Shown: one piece after another, positions 21,431 to 31,394 of the stretch
Layout: each line of letters opens with the position of its first letter
Numbering within the stretch: the first letter of the stretch is position 1
Source of the DNA: Parelaphostrongylus tenuis
Taxonomy: Eukaryota > Nematoda > Chromadorea > Rhabditida > Metastrongylidae
DNA length: 64,000 nucleotides
Assembly (NCBI GenBank): GCA_019055375.1
Contig: JAHQIW010006189.1
Span: 1-64,000, forward strand
Direction: 5' to 3'
The notes under the pieces: model-generated
What the model saw: the letters and a program-made list of their open reading frames with translations, nothing else
Database searches by the model: none
What the model was told of the DNA's origin: nothing
Translations under genes and position numbers: made by a program

Positions 21431-22705
21431 GTGTTTTCGTTGAAGATTAGTTTTAGAAAACACTTTGAATATATGGAGATCTAGATTAAGAGTTAACACT
21501 CCTGAACAAGATATGGTTGTGACTCAACACAGTGGCCCACCATGGTAATGAGAAGGATAATGACGAGTAAAAAATCGTTGAATGTCTACCTGCTAGTTCA
21601 TTTTGCATACCTTTAGCAATCTAAGTTACAAATGAAGTTGAACTAATTAAATACCACAATAAAACAGCACTCCGGAGTTTTCAGTGGTCCTTTTCCATCA
21701 TCTGCTGAAATACGATGAAGCACTGGAAGTTTGCGACTATCCATAAATGAAATGAGGCTTTATTATACGAAATGTACAACAACAAGTTATGTTTTATGTG
21801 CAGAATGTGGAGAATTTGCAAAAATTGACGGAGTTCTACAATCATTTATTTCTATCAAAACTTGGAGACTATTAAAAGGTTGCAAACCGCAGCTCAGTGT
21901 CACGTCAGGCAGTATTTGTTTTCTTTCCCGCTTTGACACACTATCAATCCTGCAAAGAATCGGTGCCTCACTACTGGACTTCGTGACTTAATGCAATTGT
22001 TTTCCTGCCGGCAATTCTAGCACAGTTTCTCTTTTGCTTCTTCATATTGATTGTTTCTTGTGACTTTTCGAACTTCGCCTGTTTCTGAAAACCCTAATGA
22101 AATTCTGTAGTTCTTGTTCTGGCTAATTAGTACTAGATGTAAGACGTCAATAAAAACATCGAATCTTAACAAGCGCAAGTTCTGCATTGAAAATTTTTGT
22201 TGTAAAATGGTTCGCAGCAAAAGCTGTGTTTTGGTTTTTTCGTCCGATATCTTTTTCTCTCAAAAATGCACGTAAGAAGTTTTGCCCATTGTAAATGTTT
22301 CTTTTCTAGGAACAGTGGTATGTTATGTCTCAGCATTGATAATCAGAGGGCGTAACCCAAATTGAACATGCCCTTTTTAGAAGTTGGTTCGCTCACTGAG
22401 ATATCTGTTTAGTTCCTCTTCTCAATGTAGCTCTTTATTCCAGCATTTGACATAGATTTATCTCGGCTGAGCGGTTCTCTTGTGCATCGAAATATCAAAA
22501 TCTGTTACAAAACTTGTTTCAAAGAATGTTGCCTTGGAATGAGATAGTGTTGAGCCACTCAAGCCTGTAGAAATGTCAAAGTGCTCAGTGCCAAATTGTT
22601 TGTTGCTTCCTGAATGATCTAATCAAAATAATGGAGACTTTGTTTTCAGTTGATTGTGCAAAATATGCTTAAATTTCCGGAAGCGATAAGAAATTTTTTG
22701 CAATT

Positions 22706-22796
22706 ACTGCGCAAATTGCGGTCAATTCCTTGATGATTTCGCTGATAGCCATGATCTCGACAGCGCTGGGATGCGAAGTGGTGCCCGCAGGTCAAG
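22706..22796 (+). pseudogene. Orphan signal-peptide exon of the secreted family
   Basis: Ninety-one nucleotides, exactly the length of exon 1 at 13266-13356, aligning codon for codon. It ends ALGCEVVPAGQ and a GTAATG donor. The expected start ATG reads ACT (22706-22708), though an in-frame ATG follows at 22733 (MISLIAMISTALGC). No exon 2 to 5 was found downstream, so only the leader exon remains. Confidence 0.7.
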
Positions 22797-22855
22797 GTAA
22801 TGAGTAGAAGATTGTTTTTGTACCACAGATAGCCGAGTTCCTCACGCAAGTTCAT

Positions 22856-23870
22856 AAACTTTGATGAGGATAAATAAATTCAATCCCTAAGGGACGACGT
22901 AAAGCAGCTGAGGTATCCGATTGTTTGAAGGCCCTTCTCGCTGCATAAAAATTTTTTCTAAGACGTATGCTAATCATTCGAAAGCCTAAGCCTCTGCAAT
23001 TTCAACAATCTGTTCAGTTTTGAAATGAGAATTTTTATTCCGCTTCAGCAACAAAAATAATAGTATGTTTCACATTCAATTTTCTTCATTTGCTCAGCTG
23101 GGGCTTCGATATGGCTCATCACTGTAATTTCACTAATGATTAGATAGCCTAAATCTTGAGAATTTAGAGGATGTAATTGGTTTTTTGAGGGCTATCATAG
23201 AACGTCGTAAGAGCAAAAAGAAAATTAATTTTTACACCTAACATGATACCCCGCCGCTTGGACGTCGTAGGTGGTTCGTTGGTAATTATGGAAAAATTTT
23301 ATACGTCTGAGATGTCTTATAGTTACATAAAGAAAAGAATATCACGGACGACCATTTCATTAAGATTTTTCGATATAAAGAGCGATATCTTGTCATAAAA
23401 TCCTCCATTTTCCAGAGGTAGTACCTGATCCTTGATAAAAAATCAAAATTCCAACCCTTATTCTGTATATCTATTGCTTCACTTGCAAGAACGTAACTCA
23501 AAAGCATAGGTCCTACAACTAAATATCTCTGATAGAGGTCTATGTGGAAGTTATTGTATTATGTAGTTGAAGTAAGTGTACGAAAAGCCGCGTTCATCAT
23601 TGCAGTGAATATTTTTTTGGGGGCACCTAGTTCTGACCAATAGTTTGCATCACGCCGAGCCTTTTGCTTTACATCAGCCTTTTACTATGAATATCTATGC
23701 GACAAACAGCAACTCATAAAATCAACATCTCATGGCAAAAATTGCCCAAGAAATCATATATTTTACAATCAACAATTAACTCATTCCAGAAAATCAATTC
23801 ATTGTTACATAAACAATATACATCATGACAATTTGAAATATACTATACAATTCTTATTTCGAAAGCTTAG
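22856..23870. other. Nothing certain; scattered repeat text
   Basis: 22980-23020 (GCTAATCATTCGAAAGCCTA) resembles the foldback family. 23600-23690 shares TGACCAATAGTTTGCATC with 24570-24600. No gene was recognised. Confidence 0.45.
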
Positions 23871-23874
23871 GATG

Positions 23875-24446
23875 CTAGCGACCACTATTTGGATCGGTGA
23901 AATTGAAACATTCTGAGCAAAGAAAATTCTTACATAGACTGCGCCTTGTATGTGATCGTTTAGTTTTTTGTCGAGCACTTACGAGATTTTGTTCCACTGC
24001 CATCTTTCGGTGACATTCCGTGCAACGCCATGCTCTTCTGTCGTCACCAAAACGCGGTTTGTTGCCGGCTGAAGAGCTATTTCTGGTGGTAGCTAGCTGC
24101 TATAGACCTTTATCTTGAAGTCCGTATACGTCATGTTCCTCACGCGCTCTTTATAGACCGCTCAAGCGTTCAGCATAGGCCAGTGACCAAATGGAAGATC
24201 GGGCGAAAATACCTAAAATGTGATATTGGATAGTGTTAAGTAAAAAGCAGTGCGTTGTGGTGATGAGTGTCATTTTTTCTTGTCGATGATCCTAAGCACC
24301 GTTACGACGCTTTTATCCTGCACGGCAAACCAATGCTCATTGTTTACTTTCTGCCTCATGAGCTCCGTTGGCAACCCATGTCTATTCTTTCTGTATATTT
24401 TAGTTAGGCACGTCTTTTTCTGGAGATGCACACCGTGTTTCTTTAG
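23875..24446 (-). pseudogene. piggyBac-like transposase C-terminal remnant
   Basis: Minus-strand fragment 24446-24270 reads HGLPTELMR, HWFAVQDKSVVTVLRIIDKK, then TGA. A second fragment at 24099-23875 reads WRCTECHRKM and LCKNFLCSECFNF, a four-cysteine zinc-binding pattern. In piggyBac transposases a GLP-x-EL block is followed by the DKR region and ends in a Cys-rich finger, which is the same order. The intervening RNase-H part is not recognisable. Confidence 0.5.
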
Positions 24447-24496
24447 CTGTAAGAACGCACTAAGAAGTTTTGAAAATGAGAAAAAAGCCTAGAAAA

Positions 24497-24720
24497 CTAA
24501 TCTTTCTTTAAAGCTTCACGAGCTATGGCGGATAGGGAAAAAATACCGAGAATAGTTCTTTGGAGGCACATATTACTGACCAATAGTTTGCATCGTGCCG
24601 GTGTTCCAAGCCTTTCACTCAAGCACGATTGCCCGTCCACGCTCGGAATTCTTCCACTATCCATAAGTCCTCCATATTTTCTTATATACATCAGCTCCAA
24701 ATAATTGTAAGTTAGCGAAT
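24497..24720 (-). repeat. Diverged copy of the pol III-box repeat
   Basis: Minus-strand text TTGAGTGAAAGGCTTGGAAC followed by GATGCAAACTATTGGTCAG parallels the end of the 19100-19345 repeat. Box B is destroyed. A further short match lies near 23600-23690. Confidence 0.45.
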
Positions 24721-25405
24721 GATTGACATAATCATAGCTTTAGTGAGAGTTATATTGATGAACTAGTATTACATACAGCCTGCATCATCATTTTTTATAA
24801 TTACTCATTGACGACTCCTGGGATTTGTATAAAACTAGGGAAGATGAGAACTAAAGATCTTTGTCGTGATCTCCTTTGTAAAATGCAATATATTTGATTG
24901 AATACAAATCCAATATGATTGCGTCGTAAGCCAGCGTTTTTCTCTACAGAAGACATGTATGACTAAACCAAAAGCATATGGACGAGGAGAAAAGATCTTG
25001 TTCCATCAAAGTGATATAAGAGGTTCAAAAGTCTCAACAAAGGAAGAAAAAACCTTGATCAAGCAAAACCTTGATCATTTTCGTCATACCCTGATACTTC
25101 ACGATTTCTACGGTAATTCATTTTCTTACCAGGGTTGATTAGGCAGTTCGCTGTTCAAACCGGAACTTAACTAAGAGTGAGCCAGTGGACCCGATAGACA
25201 CGACAGGCACGGTAGTCTACCATAGTTGATCATTTACCGAAAGCAGTGAAAACACCGATAACATGGTGACAGTCTAATACATTTCTTGTTTTTTACGCTC
25301 GCTGGAGTAGCTGTGACACGCTCCGACGACCAATAAGGGCTCTTACCAACAATGATAAGGTGCGGACCTCTCATGCTGCTCAGTGAGTAGTGAGATCACA
25401 AACCA
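24721..25405. other. Nothing recognised
   Basis: Flank of the RTE 3' end, with no frame of note. A short direct repeat of AAAACCTTGATCA occurs near 25050-25078. Confidence 0.45.
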
Positions 25406-28285
25406 TTACCTGTATCACCTGTCGTCCCGCTGATTACCAGCAACTCTTCCATTTTTCCCTGTCGCGTGCAAGAGTAGCCCAGTGGGTCCTCCTCGCTCTA
25501 GGGATTCGCAGAGCATCATATCTTTCTTCCATCTCTTTCGTGAAGAAATCGGACCAACGGGTCAGTGGTCTTCCTATAGAGCGCTTGACGTCCCGAGGAA
25601 TCCAGTCGGTAACGGCTCTCGTCCATCGGTTGTCGTTGAAGCGCATCACGTGTCCGGCCCACCTTATTTTCGATATCCTGGCGTGTAGAACGGCGTCTCT
25701 GATTTTCGATCGTTGACGTAGGTTGTAACTTCGGATCCTTTCTCTCATTTGCGAAATACGGGATACTCCTAGCATCGACCTTTCGACTGCGCGTTCGATA
25801 ACTCCAAGTGATCTTTCATCCTGCTTACGCAGCGACCAGGTTTCTGCTGCATACGTCAGGGCAGGAATAATTGTCGAGTCGAAAAGGTGGGCACGGAGTC
25901 GTATGTTCTTTGTCCTCTTCACTACATCTTCGATGCTCTTAAACGTTCCCCATGCCGCTCGTTTTCTCCTGCTCAACTCTGGAGCCAGGTCGTTCATCAT
26001 GTTGATTTCACGACCTAGATAAACGTAACTGGCGCATTCGGAGGTTGTCGTTCCGTTGAGCGTGAATGGGGCATTCGAAACCCACCCTTTCCTCATGAAC
26101 ATCGTTTTCGTTAGATTTAGTTGAAGACCAATCTTTCCACAGGCATTATCGAAATCGGTCATGATTCGTTCCACTTGGCTGATGTTTGGTGTTATGAGGA
26201 CGATATCGTCGGCAATGCGAAGATGGTTTGATTGTCAACCATCAATTTTCACTCCCATATCGTCCCATTTTGATGCTCGCATGACGCTTTGTAGGATGGC
26301 AGTGAATATTTTTGGCAAAATTGTATCGCCTTGTCGAACCCCTCTTCTTACGCCAATGGCGATGTTGTTGTAGAATGGAGATATTTTGGTCGAGAAATCT
26401 TAATAAAGCTCACAAAGTATCATTATGTACCAAGTAGGGACGCCCCGGTTATCCAGAGCCTCTATAACCGCTTCTGTTTCCACTGAATCAAAGGCTTTCT
26501 TCAGATCAATGAAAGTGAGACAGAGTGGTTGTTTGTACTCTCGTGAAACTTCAATGAGTCTTGTGATCGTGTGGATGTGGTCTATGGTGCTAATCCCTTT
26601 TCGGAACCCTGCTTGTTGGCATGGCTGTCCCTGGTCCAGTAAGCTGATTTGACGATAATTGCCCATGTCGTGAATGTCTCCCTTTTTGAACAACAGTACG
26701 GTCATGCTGGTTCTGAATGGGAACCTTGCGTTCTGACAGGTAGCGAGTGAAGAGTCGAGCCAGGGTGTCTATGAGAACTGGTGAAAGATTTTTCAGGTGT
26801 TCTGGTCTAATCCTGTATAGACTGGGTGCTGTTATGTTCTACACCGACGATATAGCATGTCGTATTCTGGAAGGGAGGACCGGTGGAGCCGTAAAATATT
26901 CGTCTTCCTTCAGTTTCTATGGCAGTAAAAGGACATGGCTAAGGAAGAGATCCGAGGAGTAGTGGTGGAGGATTTTCTCCATTGCCCTTCTGCAAGATGT
27001 GAGTGTTCCGTCAGGTCATTGGAGTGCAATCAAGTTGGTCTTGTTATTGACGAAGCATTGCTGGACATTGCAAATGCTCTTCCCAGCCTCTGCAGCTTCT
27101 GCTATGACTGCTGCTTGTCTCTATTTGAGGTCTTCTTTTATCGCCTCTCTTCAGCGTCTCTCAAGATCGGACGTAAGGTTTTGGTTGCCTGTAGCTCCCG
27201 CTATTCCATGTTGACGTATAAGCTCGAGTGTCTGCGGAGACAAGCGTCTCTTCGTGACCTTAGGGCTATCGGCTTTCGTAGCGCTAACGTGAAGATATTC
27301 AACGAGTCGATCGTAATCATCGTCAATGTTGTCGACAGCGGTACCTTCCCAGGAGCCGATCAATGGTTTTAATACATTCCAGTTTATGGCAGCTCTGGGA
27401 AATCGTTGTTTGAAATTAGCTGCTTTCTCTTCTTTTCGCGAAAAACGAAACGATGCGTGAAGGAGGCGATGATCTCATCCCGTGTGAACCTTAGAGACAA
27501 CAGCGGCATCACTCAGGCAAAAGCTTCGATTTACTAAGATGAAATCTATTTCGTTATGCTATTATCCATTGGGAGATTCCCACGTCCATCGCTAAGAGTG
27601 AGGATTGTGGAATTGTGAGTTACCATGGATGGCTTGCGTCGTCATAATAAACTCAGGTAGCCTCTCATGCTGTTCGTTCCACTCTAGTCCGTGGGTCCCA
27701 ATGTGACGTTCTTTAGACGTTCCTCTAAATCCAATTTTTGCATCTAAATCTCCGACAATGACCCTGAAGAATGTATGATCTTCTCTCAGAAATTTTTCGA
27801 GATCCATTTAGAACGCTTCAGTTTCGTCTTCGTCATAGCTTGATGTTGGTGCGTAAGCAACGGAAATCGTCAAAGCCGGCACTGGACCACATCGTTTCAT
27901 CCTTAATCGTCCGATACAGATTGCTAGTTGTACAAATAAATTGAAGTTCACGGTCATAGCCGATTAGACGAAGAGGCCAACGCCGCCGACACCTCTGCTA
28001 TCGCATGTTCCGAGAAACAGTTCTTCTCCGGTGTCATAAACAGCGTGGAAAGGATGGAGTCTTCTCGTCTCAGCCAGGCCAATGACGTCGTACCTTATCC
28101 TTCTTGCTTGAATCAATAGATCTTCTACAGCGGATTTGTGAACAAGGGTTCTTGCGTTGTAGGTACAGATCGTCATTTTAGTCCGCTTCGATCTTGGCAG
28201 CCTAGTTCGGCCCTGAGATTTTAGCAGCCTCTCCGTACTCGTCCTATCTGGCGCTGCCGTACCAGGGGCTCTTTCGCGGTCAGAG
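25406..28285 (-). mobile_element. Degenerate RTE-type retrotransposon
   Basis: Minus strand, 5' to 3': apurinic endonuclease start MTICTYNARTLV (28176), GLAETRR and GDLDAKIG (usual form GDFNAKIG); linker; RT motifs FIDLKKAFDSV, GVRRGVRQGD and IADDIVLI; C-terminal LRQRSKIRDAVLHA, RWAGHVMRFNDNRWTRAV and KWKSCW; then a tail of GACAGGTGATACAGG. The frame is broken by several stops and shifts. The RT finger region is deleted, with YRQISLL joining directly to DQGQPCQQAGF. It is not autonomous. A TSD was not identified. Confidence 0.88.
25434..26174 (-). pseudogene. RTE reverse transcriptase C-terminal fragment (246 codons open)
   Basis: This is the longest open stretch of the RTE. It starts after the DD motif, and includes GLQLNLTKTMFM, SYVYLGREINMMNDL, PALTYAAETWSLRKQ and the conserved RWAGHVMRFNDNRWTRAV block. 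Upstream RT text (FIDLKKAFDSVE at 26400-26705) is separated from it by an in-frame TAA and TGA. Confidence 0.8.
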
Positions 28286-29164
28286 GAATGAGACCTAATT
28301 TGTTACTAATTTTGTCATTTTGATATCCAACGTATAGAGCTTACCAGACTCTGAACGTAGTGGCTGGGTACTCACGAGTCGCTTGCCAGTCTCTCTCAAA
28401 AGAAGAGAGAATATGAATAGGAAATATGCTTACTTTTCAAGAATCTCGTCTTTTTGATAGAAAATGCGGATTCTCAGAATGTATGGGTGTATTTAACATT
28501 ATAATATCTTTGAAGAGGCATTTTCGCTAACATATCGTCTTTTCGTGACGATGATCGTTATCAAAACTTTACTCGAATCAAAATTCGCTGTAAAGTTTAA
28601 ACGACAGACTAACCACCCTGAAAGCGAGATGAAATTACCTTTCATTGCTACTGTTCACTGAAAAAGGCTGTTCAGAAACGAAGCCAAATACGGCGCATAA
28701 AGCGTCACTTGGAACTCAAGGGTTAGGTTTAATTGTTGTAAATACTCAGCACTTGGACACCGAAGCCGACGTTTCATCGGCTGCTGATAAATTTCCTGTA
28801 ATTGTAATATTTAAAGCGTTGATACGCGAATAAGTAATCGGCTTGAGCAATACAAGTGATAGCACGATCTATTGTTTCAAAACGAGTCTTAGAAGGAAAT
28901 CTCAGCAGTCATGGCATGTCACGTTTGAGAAATAATTGTGCTGCAGTCGAAGGAATACCGCATACTCTAGCGATCTCTGTTATTTCGAAATCCAAATCTT
29001 GGCAGAAAATATGCTCATAATTGATTTGGTGCACTGCAGAAAATCAGGGTCACATCTAGCACAACAGGGTAGCTTTTATATTGCAGACAAAGTTTTGTAG
29101 ATCCAGGACTTCTTGTTGAGTTAACAAAATTTAATCTGTAGTGTGACATGTTATTTTGATATGA
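28286..29164. other. Nothing recognised
   Basis: A 62-codon frame at 28645-28833 has no known domain. The stretch is otherwise featureless AT-rich sequence. Confidence 0.45.
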
Positions 29165-29445
29165 ATGCGCTCGGCGGAGTGGTCAGAGGTGCTCTGTCAC
29201 CAACATGCGGTTAATAATTCGATCCCGCGCCTACAGCTCACCAAGCTCCGCATTCCTTTAGGTTCAATTAATTGGTACCAAACTTCTCTGAAAAGACAGT
29301 GAAATCAATCCTTCAGACCGGTAGGCCACTGCGAGTGATTGGAAAGATCAGAAATGCATTTAGTCATTTCCAACAGTGCTTGAAGAAGTCGATGCAAGAT
29401 GCATCCCTCAGGGATTGATTAACGCTAAGAGCTCTATAATTTTAT
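29165..29445 (+). mobile_element. tRNA-headed SINE
   Basis: The head GCGCTCGGCGGAGTGGTCAG carries box A, with box B AATTCGATCCCGC. Then come CTCACCAAGCTCCGC, TTCAATTAATTGGTACCA, GGCCACTGCGAGTGATTGG and the 3' end GGGATTGATTAACGCTAAGA. This is the most complete SINE copy in the arm and shows the order head, linker, body. Confidence 0.75.
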
Positions 29446-29838
29446 GTTTGATTTGGATTTGGAAATGGATAATACTCCCATAACGTTCGATTGAAAATCA
29501 ACTCAAGTCGGACACTGTGAATTGATATTCATTGGATTATCATAAGATAGGAATCCACTCTGGCACGAGAGTCTGTTTGAAAAGGACGGCCACCACTAAT
29601 AGACAAGACTGATGTAATGCATGCACTTAAAACTAATGTAAATTGTAGAAGATATTTTTCTTTCTTGTCATTTTTGCTATTCATGTGTATAAATATGACT
29701 CCGCCGGTTTTTTACCTGTTCAAAAATTTAGTCAGTACAAAAAGTTCTGAAAAATAAAAATTCAGATATATTTTCATCACTAACATTTCCTCAATTTTTA
29801 GGAACTTTGTGAATGCAATCGATGAAAAATTTGGTATG

Positions 29839-30355
29839 TTAGATTGGTAAAATTTGGTAAAATTTTCCAAAACGTGCTAACTTGTAATTAAATTTGGATT
29901 CCAAGTTGTAATTAGACGATACAATGACGGGAGAGTCAGGCGAGTAAAGTAAAACTTTCGCAAAACTTCTCACCTCAGCTCTTATGACATTTTCGGTCGA
30001 TTTTACAACATGAAGTAGGTCGTTATTACGCAGTAAAATCACTTTGTTATGCCTTACGGTCAATCACGGTCGTAGATTTGCGATTCATGGTTCAATTGGT
30101 TAATTGTTGCTGATAAAGTACTGTATTAAATGTTTCACCGTACTTCAAAAGCTCGTAAAAGAGGTCGCCTTTCTGATCCCACCAAATGCACAACAAAACC
30201 TTTCCGTGATTATCCATTTGCAGTCGATTTTGCTGCCTGTCCAGAGTCGGTCCGTGATCGTTCACACTTTGCATAGTAGAGACAAATTCAGTTTCCGTCT
30301 CCGATCATTATGCGATGCAAAAAAGTTTTCTTTTTCATCGGTGGCAGTTTTTTAA
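29839..30355 (-). pseudogene. mariner transposase remnant
   Basis: Minus-strand text reads GKVLLCIWWDQKGDLFYELL and YGETFN (30274-30092), then HNKVILLRNNDLLHV and YSPDSPVIVSSNYNL (30063-29839). The mariner order WWDQKG, then HDNARPH, then YSPDLAPSDYHLF is clear, but the catalytic HDN has decayed to RNN and stops separate the blocks. Clear terminal repeats were not found. Confidence 0.75.
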
Positions 30356-30601
30356 TAATCAAACATGACAAGTAAAGCTTTCCGCAAATGGCGTTTTTCG
30401 GGTACATAATTCGTCATCTCCAAAATTCTATGGTAACCAACATATAAAGTATTTTGCTATGGACGATATATAAGTAAATGGAGTTTTTAACGCTTTTTCA
30501 GACAAAAAAGTGAACTATACTTCTGCTATCGACTGCTTTTTTACAGACCCGCTCAAAATGATTTAATCTGATAAGGATATGCATATTTTGAGCCATAGGT
30601 C

Positions 30602-30653
30602 TAGTGCTATATAGGCGCCTATTTCGTCCTATTGGGACTCATCAGTAGCACCC
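30602..30653 (-). ncRNA. Intact hammerhead ribozyme motif, minus strand
   Basis: Exact inverted copy of the motif at 30756-30807, so the same core and helices read on the minus strand. A transcript of either strand contains one ribozyme and the antisense of the other, and could fold into a 91-bp hairpin that hides both. Confidence 0.85.
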
Positions 30654-30755
30654 TCCCTCGGTTCCGTCGATCCCTTGAGGTGAAACAATCCTCCAAAGGA
30701 ACCGACGCCGAGTAAAATTAAGCACCCAAAGTAGGATGATGTTATTACCGAGGGA

Positions 30756-30807
30756 GGGTGCTACTGATGAGTCCCAATAGGACGAAATAGGCGCCTATAT
30801 AGCACTA
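30756..30807 (+). ncRNA. Intact hammerhead ribozyme motif, plus strand
   Basis: Stem I pairs GGGTGCTA (30756-30763) with TAGCACTA (30800-30807) over seven pairs. CTGATGA is at 30764-30770, stem II GTCC/GGAC with CAATA loop at 30771-30783, GAAA at 30784-30787, stem III TAGGCGCCTA at 30788-30797, and the cleavage dinucleotide TA at 30798-30799. Every invariant core base is present. Stem III can form three pairs with a GCGC loop, or ten pairs in a dimer. Confidence 0.85.
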
Positions 30808-30837
30808 GACCTATGGCTCAAAATATGCATATCCTTA

Positions 30838-31394
30838 ACAAAAAAGTGAATTTGCATACCTTTATATTTACTATAATTACACCCACGAATAATCAAACGA
30901 ACGAGTCATAATTTTACACCTAGTAGTTAGTGCTGAGGTGCGGCTGCATGGTAACTGTGATTTCACGCTCCAGCCAGTTCGGACCTTCGTGCGCTTCCTG
31001 CTCACGCACGAGCATTATACATGGTTAACCCATCTTTTTTTTAGAGAATAAGACAGTTATCCACCTTTCTTCCGAATGTTATAATGCGAGGATATATTGA
31101 TGAATTTAGCAACTTGGCGCACAAATTGAATCAGTATCTGAGGTCGGAAAACTGAACATGAAAATTGATTGCTTTGTAGTTGTTTGTCTTGTAGATTTCC
31201 TTTTAGCCACCAAAGCTATGTAATTATAAGAATGCATGTACCTCCATTCGCCCAAAGACCTCTGCTTTGCTATGTAAAAGGTACTGTTTTTGCACTATAC
31301 TTGAAGTGGATTTTGCACGACGTTATAGCGATATTTGTAAAAACATATGGGGAGTAGAATTTGCTGTTCAATTTTGACACTATTACTTCTAGTT
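30838..31394. other. No gene; possible SINE-head remnant
   Basis: 30920-30985 (GTGCTGAGGTGCGGCTGCAT and GATTTCACGCTCC) weakly resembles the SINE head at 21150. The remainder has nothing recognised. Confidence 0.35.

Larger units (their letters stand above)
30525..30837. mobile_element. Hammerhead foldback element with perfect 91-bp inverted repeats
   Basis: 30572-30662 and 30747-30837 are exact reverse complements (91 of 91) around an 84-bp loop. Each repeat encodes a hammerhead with intact core. A tail on the left (reverse of about 30525-30560, TTTTGAGCGGGTCTGTAAAA) matches the tails of other copies and resembles the Penelope terminus. Perfect identity of the repeats suggests recent activity or a conversion mechanism. 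No protein is encoded. Confidence 0.85.

Noticed and set aside
26425..27372. Plus-strand frames of 70-145 codons over the RTE
   Set aside because: Antisense shadows of the degenerate RTE polyprotein.
29165..29235. Possible true tRNA gene at the SINE head
   Set aside because: Box A and box B are present, but it is continuous with the SINE body shared with other copies and the cloverleaf is incomplete.
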